DNA of 64,000 bases from Bacteroidota bacterium (GTDB taxonomy: Bacteria > Bacteroidota > Bacteroidia > UBA4408): positions 484,050-548,049 of the forward strand of contig JADKCP010000011.1 of the NCBI GenBank assembly GCA_016718805.1. The letters are read 5' to 3'. Positions 27,132 through 36,050 of this stretch are shown in pieces. Below the pieces are notes generated by a model. The model saw only the letters and a list, made by a program, of their open reading frames with translations, made no database searches and was not told the DNA's origin. The stretch's first letter is position 1. Each line of letters opens with the position of its first letter. Both the position numbers and the translations under genes were made by a program.

Positions 27132-28100
27132 ATGAAAAAAATTCTGATTATTCGTTTTAGTTCTATCGGCGACATTGTGCTTACCTCACCGGTTGCGCGC
27201 TGTTTGAAACAGCAATTAAAGAATGTTGAAGTGCATTACTTATGTAAAAAATCTTTTGAATCAATAGTTGCCTTAAATCCCAACATCGATAAAGTATATA
27301 GCATTGAAAAAAGTATTGACGAGGTAATACCTGAACTTAAAAAGGAACAGTACGATTACATTATAGACCTTCATTACAATATTCGTAGTGTTTTAGTAAA
27401 AATGAAACTAAACCGCCCTTTTTCAACTGTTCGAAAACTAAATTTTAAGAAATGGTTCTTGGTGTTTTTTAAATCGAGAAAAATAAGAAGCAAACACATA
27501 GTTGATCGCTATTTAGAAGCTGCTAAAAAAACAGGAATAGTAAATGATAATCAAGGTCTTGATTTTTTTATACCAGCAAAGGATGAAGTTAGTTTGAGTA
27601 CATTGCCTGTTAGCCATCAAAAAGGATATATTGGTTTTGTTATTGGTGCAAAACACTTTACCAAACGATTGCCAAAAGAAAAAATAGTATCAATTTGCCG
27701 CAAAATTACAGCACCCATCGTGTTACTCGGCGGTAAGGAAGATAAGGAAGTTGCTGAGTATGTTGAGAAGGAAATTGGTAGTACTATTTATGTTGCTTGT
27801 GGAAATTATTCGTTGCAACAATCGGCATCTTTAGTAAAACAGGCACAAAAGATAATTACCCACGACACAGGATTAATGCACATTGCGGCCGCATTTAAAA
27901 AGGAAATAATATCGATTTGGGGAAGTACTGTTCCCGAATTTGGTATGTATCCCTATTTGCCAAAGGGTTCAACACAAGCAAAAATAGTTGAAGTTAAAAA
28001 TTTGTCGTGCCGACCTTGTTCAAAAATTGGCTTTACCAAATGTCCCAAAGGTCATTTTAACTGCATGGAGCTTATTGATGAAAAGTTGGTTCTAGAATAA
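27132..28100 (+). CDS. Glycosyltransferase family 9 (heptosyltransferase-like)
   Basis: 322 residues with the GT9 layout: start 'MKKILIIRFSSIGDIVLTSP', the N-terminal acceptor domain, and the donor domain with 'GFVIGAKHFTKRLPKE' and ITHDTGLMHIAAAFKK (the D-TG-MH-A signature). GT9 enzymes add heptose or related sugars to the lipopolysaccharide inner core at the inner face of the membrane. It is a single gene, divergent from the TatD-ansA operon. The sugar is inferred only from family. Confidence 0.9.
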   Translation: MKKILIIRFSSIGDIVLTSPVARCLKQQLKNVEVHYLCKKSFESIVALNPNIDKVYSIEKSIDEVIPELKKEQYDYIIDLHYNIRSVLVKMKLNRPFSTVRKLNFKKWFLVFFKSRKIRSKHIVDRYLEAAKKTGIVNDNQGLDFFIPAKDEVSLSTLPVSHQKGYIGFVIGAKHFTKRLPKEKIVSICRKITAPIVLLGGKEDKEVAEYVEKEIGSTIYVACGNYSLQQSASLVKQAQKIITHDTGLMHIAAAFKKEIISIWGSTVPEFGMYPYLPKGSTQAKIVEVKNLSCRPCSKIGFTKCPKGHFNCMELIDEKLVLE

Positions 28101-28143
28101 GAAAATACGGGCGAAATAATTTAAGCAAGTCAAAAAAATCAAC

Positions 28144-28656
28144 TCAACTAAACAATGCTTTTAATTCGGTAGCATCGTTAGGTTTCATGCGGCCAGCTAA
28201 AATTAAACTCAATTGCTTACGTCTTAAAGCAGCGTCATAGCGCATTTTTTCTGTTTCTGTTTCAGGAATTAATTCAGGCACAGTAATCGGATTTCCTAAT
28301 TGATCAACTGCCACAAAAGTATAAATGGCTTCATTGCATTTAACTTTTTCTCCGGTTACATGGTTTTCAACTGATACTTCAATAAAAACCTCCATGGAAG
28401 TTGAAAATGCTCGTGATACTTTGGATTCAATAGTAACTATATCACCTAACTTTATAGGTTGGTTAAACGAAACATTATTTACCGAGGCGGTTACAACTAC
28501 TCGTCGGCAATGACGATGCGCAGAAATTGCGCTGCATATATCCATTAAATGCAAAAGCCTACCTCCCATTAAATTACCCAGTGTATTGGTATCGTTGGGT
28601 AATACAATTTCCGACATTACGGCCAAGGTTTCTTTTGCAGTTCTAGTTTTTGCCAT
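28144..28656 (-). CDS. Acyl-CoA thioesterase (hotdog fold, YciA/BACH type)
   Basis: 170 residues. The hotdog fold is seen in MGGRLLHLMDICSAISAHRH (central helix with the catalytic Asp region) and the strands 'VVVTASVNNVSFNQPI' and 'VTIESKVSRAFSTSMEVFIEV'. It hydrolyses acyl-CoA to free acid and CoA in the cytoplasm. It is monocistronic. A good Bacteroidota promoter (28676-28704) lies directly upstream, supporting the ATG at 28656. Confidence 0.92.
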   Translation of the reverse strand: MAKTRTAKETLAVMSEIVLPNDTNTLGNLMGGRLLHLMDICSAISAHRHCRRVVVTASVNNVSFNQPIKLGDIVTIESKVSRAFSTSMEVFIEVSVENHVTGEKVKCNEAIYTFVAVDQLGNPITVPELIPETETEKMRYDAALRRKQLSLILAGRMKPNDATELKALFS

Positions 28657-28675
28657 CTTTTTTTAATTTTTTGCG

Positions 28676-28704
28676 CAAAGGTAAACTAAAACTTAATAAA
28701 GCAA
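28676..28704 (-). promoter_or_regulatory. Bacteroidota-type promoter of the thioesterase gene
   Basis: On the minus strand a TTG is followed after 18 bases by TACCTTTG, fitting the -33 TTG / -7 TAnnTTTG pattern of Bacteroidota sigma factors. It lies 20-48 bases before the ATG. Confidence 0.6.
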
Positions 28705-28728
28705 CTGCTAGTAAAAGTCATATTTAAT

Positions 28729-28736
28729 TAGCTTTG
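28729..28736 (+). promoter_or_regulatory. Candidate -7 promoter element of hemJ
   Basis: TAGCTTTG matches TAnnTTTG, 15 bases before the ATG at 28751. No clear -33 element is seen. Confidence 0.45.
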
Positions 28737-28750
28737 CAAAAATTACTTGT

Positions 28751-29296
28751 ATGGAACTCGAATATATAAAAGCATTGCACATCATATTTGTTATTTGCTG
28801 GTTTGCCGGCCTTTTTTACATCGTACGGCTCTTTGTGTATTTTGCTGAAGCCGAGACTAAACCTGAGCAAGAGAAAGTAATTTTGCAAAAGCAATTTAAA
28901 ATTATGCAGCGAAAGCTCTGGTACATTATTACCTGGCCCTCGCTAATTGGAACCTGGGTATTTGGCTTATGGATGGCGATAGACATGTATGGATTTGTGT
29001 ACCCCGCTTGGTTGGTTTTAAAAATTGCATTTGTATTTGGGCTCACCTTGTATCATTTGCAATGTGGACTAATACTTAGTCAACAAAAAAACGATGTTGT
29101 TAAATACTCTGCATTTAAATTACGCATGTGGAATGAAGTTTCTACCTTATTTTTAGTTGCAATTGTGTTTATTGTTGTGTTGAAAAGTACTCTTAATTGG
29201 GTGTATGGAATTATTGGGCTGATTTTACTGGGAATATTGTTAATGCTTGCTGTAAAAATATACCGTAAACTTAGAATGCAAAAAGAAAAGAGTTAG
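28751..29296 (+). CDS. hemJ: Protoporphyrinogen IX oxidase HemJ (CopD/UPF0093 family)
   Basis: 181 residues with about four or five membrane helices. The family start 'YIKALHIIFVICWFAGLFYI' includes the conserved His10, and VRLFVYFAE follows. 'QFKIMQRKLWYIITWPS' is the second conserved block. HemJ carries out the penultimate step of haem synthesis in the inner membrane. It is convergent with a T9SS gene and ends at a shared terminator (29369-29400). Confidence 0.88.
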   Translation: MELEYIKALHIIFVICWFAGLFYIVRLFVYFAEAETKPEQEKVILQKQFKIMQRKLWYIITWPSLIGTWVFGLWMAIDMYGFVYPAWLVLKIAFVFGLTLYHLQCGLILSQQKNDVVKYSAFKLRMWNEVSTLFLVAIVFIVVLKSTLNWVYGIIGLILLGILLMLAVKIYRKLRMQKEKS

Positions 29297-29368
29297 ATTA
29301 ATTCGCTATTTAAATTCGTTTCATGAATTTTTAAATTGTTGAATTGGAAATTTAAAATCACTTTATAA

Positions 29369-29400
29369 AAAAAGCGCTTCGAAAAACCGAAGCGCTTTTT
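29369..29400. terminator. Bidirectional rho-independent terminator
   Basis: A perfect 13-bp stem (aaaaagcgcttcg / cgaagcgcttttt) with a 6-base loop lies between convergent hemJ and the T9SS protein gene. Confidence 0.9.
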
Positions 29401-29419
29401 GCTTTTTCAAATAGATTCT

Positions 29420-31735
29420 TTAGTGAATTTTTACCAATTTGTTCATCCAATGCTGTTGTGTAGTGCTAATGTGCACGACGTATACCGATGGAATCCATTC
29501 TTGTGTATCAATTTCAAATACAGCTTGGTTAATTGCTTCCTTACGGTAAATTACACGCCCGGTAATATCCGAAACGAATACTGTGTAAGGTAGTTTTCCG
29601 TTTGTTTTTATTTTGAAATTTTGTTCAAAAGGATTCGGATAAACCTGCGGTGTATTGGAAACCTCCTTCACATCGCCTATTCCAATTAGCACCGAAAGGC
29701 TAGTTACAAGTATACTGTCGCAACCATTGCTTGTTTGTAAAGTATCGGAATAATATCCACTCACGTGTTGATAGGCTCCACCTAAATAAATACTATCGCC
29801 CTGAAATATAACCGCATTTGCAGTGTCAACATAGGATGGCAAAAGCGATAAGGTGACTGTTACCGTACTATCACATCCATAAATAGTTGTAAGCTGGTCG
29901 GTATAAACTCCGGCAATGCTTTGGTAAACTCCACCTATAAAAATGCTATCGCCTTCACAAATACTTTGTGCAGCAGTTGAGCTTACTGCTTGCCTCACAA
30001 ATAACTGTGAAATTACAACGCTATCGCAACCATGCGAAGATATCAACACATCGGTAAAGGTTCCCGGATTGTGTTGATAGGCACCTTGTAAGTATATACT
30101 ATCGCCCTGGCAAATATTTACATTTGTATTTACAATACTAACGGGATATTGGGTAACCGTTGTAACTACAGTGCTGTCGCATCCGTGTACAGTTGAAAAA
30201 TGTTGTGTATACACTCCTGGACTACTTATAGTAACACCTCCAACAATAACGCTTTGTCCTGTGCAAAAGCCGGTGGCTGCTGTTAAATTATAACTTGGAT
30301 AGAATGCTAAATTGGTATTCACAATACTATCGCAACCGCCAATACTCAGCAACGAATCAAGATAAGTTCCTGCTGTTTTGCGCCAAGCATTTTGTAAAAA
30401 TAAGCTGTCGCCATTACAAATAAAACGGTTTACAGTTTGGTTTGTTGGAGGAGATACAGAAACTAAAATAGAATCAGTTGAGCAAATTGTACCTGCTGCG
30501 TTGCACTCAACCAGTTTTAGTTTATGAGTACCGGTAAACGACCAATTCACATTTACTGAATTGGTGCCTAGCCCCGAAGTAATTGTTCCACCGGTGATAG
30601 TCCAGGTGTAGGTATTACCACTATGCGCAACAGATATGTAATTGTTATTAAAAACAGTGCTGAAACACAAAGCTGTGGCTCCTGCTATATTGGTAATAAA
30701 ATTATCGATATCGATATCCATGTTTACTACTATACCAAATTTATTGCCCCATGCGCCGGAAGCACCTTTCATTCTAAGGTATAATATATGCTTTCCACTA
30801 AGTACAGGAGAAGGAATATTTCCACCTTTAATACTTTCTAAAGCTGAATTAAAATTGCCATCCAAAGCAAGCATGGGAGTTGCATTTCCAGGACCTGGAT
30901 CGGTATCAAAAAAATATTCGGCAGCAACTACTTTTATTGGTCTAACTGTTAACAAATTTGGTGTTATTTCAACGATGGTACTAAATACACTGCTCCATTT
31001 GTTTTGAGCATCTTTCACGCGAAGGTTAAATTTGTGCACCCCAGCTGAAGGTAAAGCTATTCCCGACTTTGTAACGGATTCAATAGCTTCATCAAAGGCT
31101 CCATCGTAAGCCAATAAAGTAGTACCATTTCCTTGACCCGGATCGGTATCCCAAAAACATTCTCCGGCAGTTATTTTTATTAAGCGGGTGGTTACCAAAT
31201 TAGGGGTAATATCAACCAGCTTAGTAAATACAGGACCCCAATGATTTTCAGCATCGCGCACCCTAATATTCATGGAGTGAATTCCAACAGAAGGTAATGT
31301 AATACCAGATTTCACTGCAGTTTCCAAAGCCTCATCAAAAGCTCCGTTAAAAGCAATCATTGCAGTTGCATTGCCTTGGCCCGGATCGGTATCCCAAAAG
31401 CATTCAGCGAGTGTAACTTTAATGGCACGTTTGGTAACGCTTGCCGGATTAATATCGACAACCGTACTAAAGGTTGGGCTCCATTTATTTGCTTGATCGC
31501 GCATGCGCATATTTAAGGTATGCACACCCACAGCAGGTAGCGCAGAAGTGTTAGCAAACACTTGCTCTATTATACTGTTAAAGTTGCCATCAAAAGCAGC
31601 CATAGGAGTAGCCAAACCCTTGCCGGGATCTGTATCCCAGAAATACTCGGCTCCACTTATTTTTTGTGCATAATTGCTTTGCGTAAAGCAACAAACAAGC
31701 AGCAGCAAAATAATGCGTTTATAATTTGTTTTCAT
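29420..31735 (-). CDS. T9SS-secreted repeat protein
   Basis: 771 residues. A signal peptide (about residues 1-23) is followed by four repeats of about 80-90 residues, each opening with a variant of AE-FWDTDPGQGNAT and ending 'KWSPxFSxxVDITP' (to about residue 350). Next comes an Ig-like domain, then six short repeats of about 45 residues built on 'CxGDSIxLGGAYQ...GxYTDxLxTxxGCDS'. A type A T9SS sorting domain ends it (VYPNPFEQNFK to MNKLVKIH). It is probably a cell-surface protein. It follows the beta-helix protein by 23 bases on the same strand, so they are likely co-expressed. No enzymatic motif is seen. Confidence 0.85.
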   Translation of the reverse strand: MKTNYKRIILLLLVCCFTQSNYAQKISGAEYFWDTDPGKGLATPMAAFDGNFNSIIEQVFANTSALPAVGVHTLNMRMRDQANKWSPTFSTVVDINPASVTKRAIKVTLAECFWDTDPGQGNATAMIAFNGAFDEALETAVKSGITLPSVGIHSMNIRVRDAENHWGPVFTKLVDITPNLVTTRLIKITAGECFWDTDPGQGNGTTLLAYDGAFDEAIESVTKSGIALPSAGVHKFNLRVKDAQNKWSSVFSTIVEITPNLLTVRPIKVVAAEYFFDTDPGPGNATPMLALDGNFNSALESIKGGNIPSPVLSGKHILYLRMKGASGAWGNKFGIVVNMDIDIDNFITNIAGATALCFSTVFNNNYISVAHSGNTYTWTITGGTITSGLGTNSVNVNWSFTGTHKLKLVECNAAGTICSTDSILVSVSPPTNQTVNRFICNGDSLFLQNAWRKTAGTYLDSLLSIGGCDSIVNTNLAFYPSYNLTAATGFCTGQSVIVGGVTISSPGVYTQHFSTVHGCDSTVVTTVTQYPVSIVNTNVNICQGDSIYLQGAYQHNPGTFTDVLISSHGCDSVVISQLFVRQAVSSTAAQSICEGDSIFIGGVYQSIAGVYTDQLTTIYGCDSTVTVTLSLLPSYVDTANAVIFQGDSIYLGGAYQHVSGYYSDTLQTSNGCDSILVTSLSVLIGIGDVKEVSNTPQVYPNPFEQNFKIKTNGKLPYTVFVSDITGRVIYRKEAINQAVFEIDTQEWIPSVYVVHISTTQQHWMNKLVKIH

Positions 31736-31758
31736 AGTTTATATCTTAAAACAAATTA

Positions 31759-33012
31759 CTACCTGTCGTATCCACTAGCTTTCACATTCAAAGTATTTCC
31801 GGATCGAATATTAAATGGAAAAGCAACAGAATAAATACGTGCTCCTCCGCTGTGTAATGGGAAATAATTGGCCAATGAAAAGGAACCTCCGTAAGCGCCT
31901 GCATCGCCAACAGTTAAATCCAAATCATAAAAAGGATTAGCCGGATTACCTCCATCAATAGCCGTATTACCAGGATTTAAAACGCCTGTAAGCAAATTAA
32001 TACCGACAGTTGAATTAATTGTATTATTTCCTGAAAAGGTTAAATTTCCTGATATTGGATTATTAAAGCCATTATCTATATGATTGTAATAAGCATTGGC
32101 CTGACCATTTAAATTATTAACGTTAATGCCGAATTTAGTTCCACTATTGAATGCATCAATTACATTATTCATAATCTCAACGATAGCATTAGTAGGCACT
32201 GTTGATATAGTTACGCCATAGTTAGAAAAACTATATACTTCTCCATAAATAGTGTTGTTATAAATAAGATTAGCAATGGTAGTATTGGGGAAGGTTAACA
32301 TATAAATTCCTGCATACTGATGTATAATAAAATTATTTTTAATGTAAGCAACAGAAGCACTTGAATTCCAATACAAAGAAGTTATACCGTTTACATTTCC
32401 CTTTATTGTATTACCAACAATATATACTGTATCGTTCTGAAAACTGGAACTATTTGTAACATTCACAACTTCAGAAGCTGAACTCCCGCCATTGTTAAGG
32501 TTGTTACCAATAATACTTCCTGAACTTATATAAACTCTTCCGCCAAGCATTGTACAACCGGCTATAGTAGTGTTAAAGTCAACAGTATTGAGATAGATAC
32601 CTCCATTACTTAAGTAGCAATCTAAAATATTAACTGTTGTTGTTTTATTTGATCCGGATGAAGTTCCAGCATTAATGCCGCCCGATAAATTTTTCATGCC
32701 AATAATGGAAATTTTTCTACCAACTCCTGAGTTAATAGTGTAGGTTCCTTGTACTACAAAAAATGTATCATTTTCATAACTCAATAATTCAAGGCTTTTA
32801 TTGATAGTAATGTTTTCAATCCAGGGAATATTTCCTGCACGATTACGAATTAAAATTCTGTCGCCATCAACGGATGCACTAATCGCCGCTGATATAGAGG
32901 GATAAGCCGGAGTGGTTCCAAACTCTTCAACAACCAAGTCGGCTGCATTAATTGATTTCGAAAATAAGCTTGCTGCAAAAAGCAAAGCGCAAAGTAATTT
33001 GTTGGTTTTCAT
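31759..33012 (-). CDS. Secreted right-handed beta-helix protein
   Basis: 417 residues with a signal peptide (about 1-23, cut after INA). The body is rich in Asn, Gly, Ser and Thr with short periodic strands ('NNTIYG', 'NNVIDA', 'GNTIKG'), as in parallel beta-helix or pectate-lyase-like proteins. A DGG-NP-FYDLDLTVGDAGAYGG block follows. No catalytic residues can be named and there is no typical T9SS type A end. First gene of the pair with the T9SS repeat protein downstream. Export is likely, function unknown. Confidence 0.75.
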   Translation of the reverse strand: MKTNKLLCALLFAASLFSKSINAADLVVEEFGTTPAYPSISAAISASVDGDRILIRNRAGNIPWIENITINKSLELLSYENDTFFVVQGTYTINSGVGRKISIIGMKNLSGGINAGTSSGSNKTTTVNILDCYLSNGGIYLNTVDFNTTIAGCTMLGGRVYISSGSIIGNNLNNGGSSASEVVNVTNSSSFQNDTVYIVGNTIKGNVNGITSLYWNSSASVAYIKNNFIIHQYAGIYMLTFPNTTIANLIYNNTIYGEVYSFSNYGVTISTVPTNAIVEIMNNVIDAFNSGTKFGINVNNLNGQANAYYNHIDNGFNNPISGNLTFSGNNTINSTVGINLLTGVLNPGNTAIDGGNPANPFYDLDLTVGDAGAYGGSFSLANYFPLHSGGARIYSVAFPFNIRSGNTLNVKASGYDR

Positions 33013-33131
33013 TTTAAATTCTAATAATTAGTTAGTGGAAGTTTATTGAACAAAGATAAAAATTGAATCGGCTTACTATAGTATAATGCACTATAAAAGC
33101 CAAGTTGAAAAGATAAGACCTATTTAATCAG

Positions 33132-34175
33132 TTACTTTATAAAACTGGTAGCAATTTTTGCCGACATCAAACTGAGTGGAATACTAGGACCAGGATGCAC
33201 GCTGCCGCCACAAAAATAGAGGTTGGAAATGTCCTTTGAAAAATTTGCATGACGTAAAAAAGCAGCAAATTTATTGTTGGATGCATTTCCATAAACTGCC
33301 CCAAAGGCGCTTGAAGTGCGAGCTTCAATAACACGTGGTTCAAACACAATTTCACATTCGATGTAAGGTCGTATATCGGTTTTTAACAAACGATTAACTT
33401 TTTCAATTATGTTTTCGCGGGTGGTTTCAATGAGTTTATCCCAATCTTGTCCTTGGTTATTTGGAACATTGATCATGGTAAACCAGTTTTCGCAACCCGG
33501 AGGTGCATCTTCAGGAACATGTTTGGAGGAAATGTTAACGTAAATAGTCGGGTCCTCGTAAATGGTTTTATCGTTGAAAATGGTTGAAAATTCTTTTTCG
33601 TAATTGTCGCTGAACAAAATATTGTGCAATCCCAATTGTTTAAATTCGTGTTTTATTCCCCAATAAAATACCATTGCAGAGCTCGATTTTTCCTGACGCA
33701 AAGTTCGTTCAGGCTTTTTTGCATTCGGAATTAATTTATGGTAAGTATTGTACACGTCCATGTTACTTATAACCACATCAAATTTTTCGACACCGGCATC
33801 GGTGCGCACTCCGGTGGCCTTCTTATTTTCAATTACAATTTCCTTAACCGGAGAAGAAAAACGGTAGTTCACTCCAATGTCGTTTCCTAATTTTACAAGT
33901 GAATCGGTAATTGCAAACATACCCCCCATCGGTATAAATGCGCCCATGTTTATTTCAAGATGCGGAATAACATTAAGTGTAGCCGGCGCCATATAAGGGC
34001 TGGATCCATTATAAGTGGCATAGCGATTAAAAATTTGCACCACTTTGGGATCAACAAATTTAGCTGCATTGGCTTGATGCATGGTTTTAAAAGCCTGCAA
34101 TTTTCCAAAATTGGCAATACCTTTTGCAACACGCTTGGTAAAATAGTTTTTTACTTTGTGTAAAGAATTATGCAA
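33132..34175 (-). CDS. CrtI-family phytoene desaturase, C-terminal part (frameshifted)
   Basis: 347 residues of the substrate and FAD-binding part of a CrtI-type carotenoid desaturase. It contains 'GGMFAITDSLVKLGNDIGV' (hydride/FAD region), FDVVISNMDVYNTYHKL, and a C-terminus with LYFCGGSVHPGPSIPLSLMSAKI, the family FAD motif. The start ATG at 34175 lies inside the enzyme. The N-terminal 140 residues are encoded just upstream in another frame (34151-34603) and join without loss if the A6 run at 34174-34179 is A7, giving a normal protein of about 490 residues. It would desaturate or isomerise a C40 carotenoid at the membrane. The specific reaction (crtI or crtD type) cannot be told. Confidence 0.82.
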   Translation of the reverse strand: MHNSLHKVKNYFTKRVAKGIANFGKLQAFKTMHQANAAKFVDPKVVQIFNRYATYNGSSPYMAPATLNVIPHLEINMGAFIPMGGMFAITDSLVKLGNDIGVNYRFSSPVKEIVIENKKATGVRTDAGVEKFDVVISNMDVYNTYHKLIPNAKKPERTLRQEKSSSAMVFYWGIKHEFKQLGLHNILFSDNYEKEFSTIFNDKTIYEDPTIYVNISSKHVPEDAPPGCENWFTMINVPNNQGQDWDKLIETTRENIIEKVNRLLKTDIRPYIECEIVFEPRVIEARTSSAFGAVYGNASNNKFAAFLRHANFSKDISNLYFCGGSVHPGPSIPLSLMSAKIATSFIK

Positions 34176-34603
34176 AAAACATCCGCTGTAAGGTGGTACT
34201 TTTGCTCCACATCTTTTAGATAGTCGATAACAGCTTGTTCGCTTACTTTTGTTTTAGAAGCAATTTCTTTGGCAATTTTTTCTTTGGTATGATAGCCTTG
34301 AATAACGGTTCCATCTTCAAAAAAATACTGGTATACCGGATCGAGGTGTATGTAATTAAAATAGTCTTTAGGATTTTTCCCGCTAAGGGTAAATAATTCA
34401 TCTACATTTTGAGGCATGGTAAAAACAGAAGGCCCCATATCAAACCGATATCCTTTTATTGTTTCCTGCGAAAGTTTGCCCCCCGGAAATGCATTGGCTT
34501 CAAAAACGGTAACCTTGTAACCTTTGTTGGCCATGCGAATGGAAGCTCCTATACCGGAAATACCGCAACCAATAATGGCGCAGGTTTTAGTGTGTGACGA
34601 CAT
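34151..34603 (-). CDS. CrtI-family phytoene desaturase, N-terminal part (frameshifted)
   Basis: The real start of the desaturase, ATG at 34603. The first 140 residues contain the FAD-binding Rossmann motif (IIGCGISGIGASIRMA, then EANAFPGGKL) and FDMGPSVFTMPQNV, a classic CrtI segment. After 'YHLTADVF' the frame turns to unrelated residues (CIILYTK) and stops. The true continuation is LHNSLHKVKNYFTKRV in the other frame. One missing T in a T-run of the coding strand explains the break. Confidence 0.82.
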   Translation of the reverse strand: MSSHTKTCAIIGCGISGIGASIRMANKGYKVTVFEANAFPGGKLSQETIKGYRFDMGPSVFTMPQNVDELFTLSGKNPKDYFNYIHLDPVYQYFFEDGTVIQGYHTKEKIAKEIASKTKVSEQAVIDYLKDVEQKYHLTADVFCIILYTK

Positions 34604-34864
34604 ACAATATGAGTTGATGAGTATTAAAAAATCGGGTGCAAATATAAGTCATAATAAAAAGATTGTTACATGAGAAAAATCATGTACACAAAGAAGTCGT
34701 TATAGTCATACAAGTACTATATACATTGTAAAATTGAGATCTATACTGTTTATTTACAATAACTAATTTGCAGCGTTAATGGCTATCACTTTTTAAAATG
34801 GCCAGCATTTAACACTTTGTTTAATTGCATGTTAAATTTTATTCAAACGTGCAGTAAAACCGTC

Positions 34865-35371
34865 CTATTTACTAGTTAATTGGGTGTTAAAAAAATTGTA
34901 ATCTGTTGCCGGAATATGTTCGCTAATTCCAATATTTCGGGCCATGGTAATTATTTGTCCGCGGTGATAGGTACTATGGTTAATAACATGTAGGATGTAT
35001 TCATAGCGACTTAGCTGATTTTTTGCCCAGGGTGAATCTAGTATCAATTTTGCTAGAAGCTGTTCTTCAGAAAAAGAAGAAATTGTATTATGCATCTCTT
35101 CTGATTGAGTATTTAATTCTTCTAAAATGCGCTCAACTTCGTTTTCAAATACAGCCCAGCTAAAAGTTGAAGTATCCTTTTCGCAAACAAACGCCAACCA
35201 ATATTTTTGAGTACGCAATATATGTTGCAATGTAAAATCAATGCTGGTAAAACTAGATGGCATTTGTTGATACAACAACTGTGTATCAAGACTTTGTAAC
35301 CAAGTAACAAAGTGATTATTTGCCCATAAATTAAAGGCAGCATAGTTATCAATTAGTTTTTTTAATCCCAT
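34865..35371 (-). CDS. DinB-family protein
   Basis: 168 residues of a four-helix bundle. The metal-binding histidines are visible: one in TLQHILRTQ in the second helix and two in the fourth (INHSTYHRGQ). 'NYAAFNLWANNHF' is the usual opening helix. DinB proteins act as thiol transferases or remain uncharacterised; the thiol is unknown here. It stands alone between two gene-poor gaps: 34604-34864 holds nothing recognisable, and 35372-35845 holds a palindromic repeat. Confidence 0.85.
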   Translation of the reverse strand: MGLKKLIDNYAAFNLWANNHFVTWLQSLDTQLLYQQMPSSFTSIDFTLQHILRTQKYWLAFVCEKDTSTFSWAVFENEVERILEELNTQSEEMHNTISSFSEEQLLAKLILDSPWAKNQLSRYEYILHVINHSTYHRGQIITMARNIGISEHIPATDYNFFNTQLTSK

Positions 35372-35492
35372 TGTTTAAGTTAATTAGTTAAATTAATTCA
35401 AGTTTTATGCTTATCCGCTTTTGTACCTAAAATAAAATTAAAATCAAAAAATCATTATTTAGAAATGCAGCTACAGAGTTAGAATCAAAGGA

Positions 35493-35600
35493 TTTAAACC
35501 ACAAGGGCCACAAAGAAAAACACAATGGACACAAATAGGATTAAATAAAAAAATAGCTATTGTGCCCTTAGTGCAAACTTTGTGTTCATAGTGGTTAAAC
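35493..35600. repeat. Dispersed palindromic repeat (CCACAAAG-type)
   Basis: The left arm begins tttaaaccacaagggcca and the right arm ends ctttgtgttcatagtggtt; the two are imperfect inverted repeats of about 45 bases. A single degenerate arm (aaaccacgatgcgcacaaag) lies at 1704-1734. The rest of the 474-base gap 35372-35845 shows nothing recognisable. Confidence 0.6.
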
Positions 35601-35845
35601 TTCATGTTTTATAAAAGTCGAATACAAGATTAAGCTATAACTATAAAAATAAATTGAATGTGTGGTACAATTGCGGATAAACATATCAATTTTTAAAGCA
35701 ATGAATATCTGAAAGTATTTAAGAGAAAAGTATTTAATAAGCTTAAATATATTTGTCCTTAAGCGAACTTGATTAATGTGTAAATCGCACTACATTTTGA
35801 AATTTGTAAACACTAGATTCTGCAGTGGAACTCATCATTGTTCAG

Positions 35846-36049
35846 CTACTCCCCTTCCTCTAACTCTTTTAAAATTTTATTCACGTCTTCTTCGGTTGTA
35901 CTAAGTTTGGCTTTGCAAATTTTAATAAGCAAGGCAGCGCGTTTTACTTTTTGTGAAAGTTCATCCACACTTATTTCGCCATCTTCAATTTCGGTTACAA
36001 TAGTTTGCAATTCAGCAAATGCCTCTGTGTAGCTTGGTTTATCGCTCAT
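35846..36049 (-). CDS. xseB: Exodeoxyribonuclease VII small subunit
   Basis: 67 residues, the normal size for XseB. It has the family pattern YTEAFAELQTIVTEIEDGE and ISVDELSQKVKRAALLIKIC, a two-helix coiled coil. It binds XseA to form the single-strand-specific exonuclease VII. It starts one base after the xseA stop on the same strand. Confidence 0.93.
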   Translation of the reverse strand: MSDKPSYTEAFAELQTIVTEIEDGEISVDELSQKVKRAALLIKICKAKLSTTEEDVNKILKELEEGE

Positions 36050-36050
36050 T

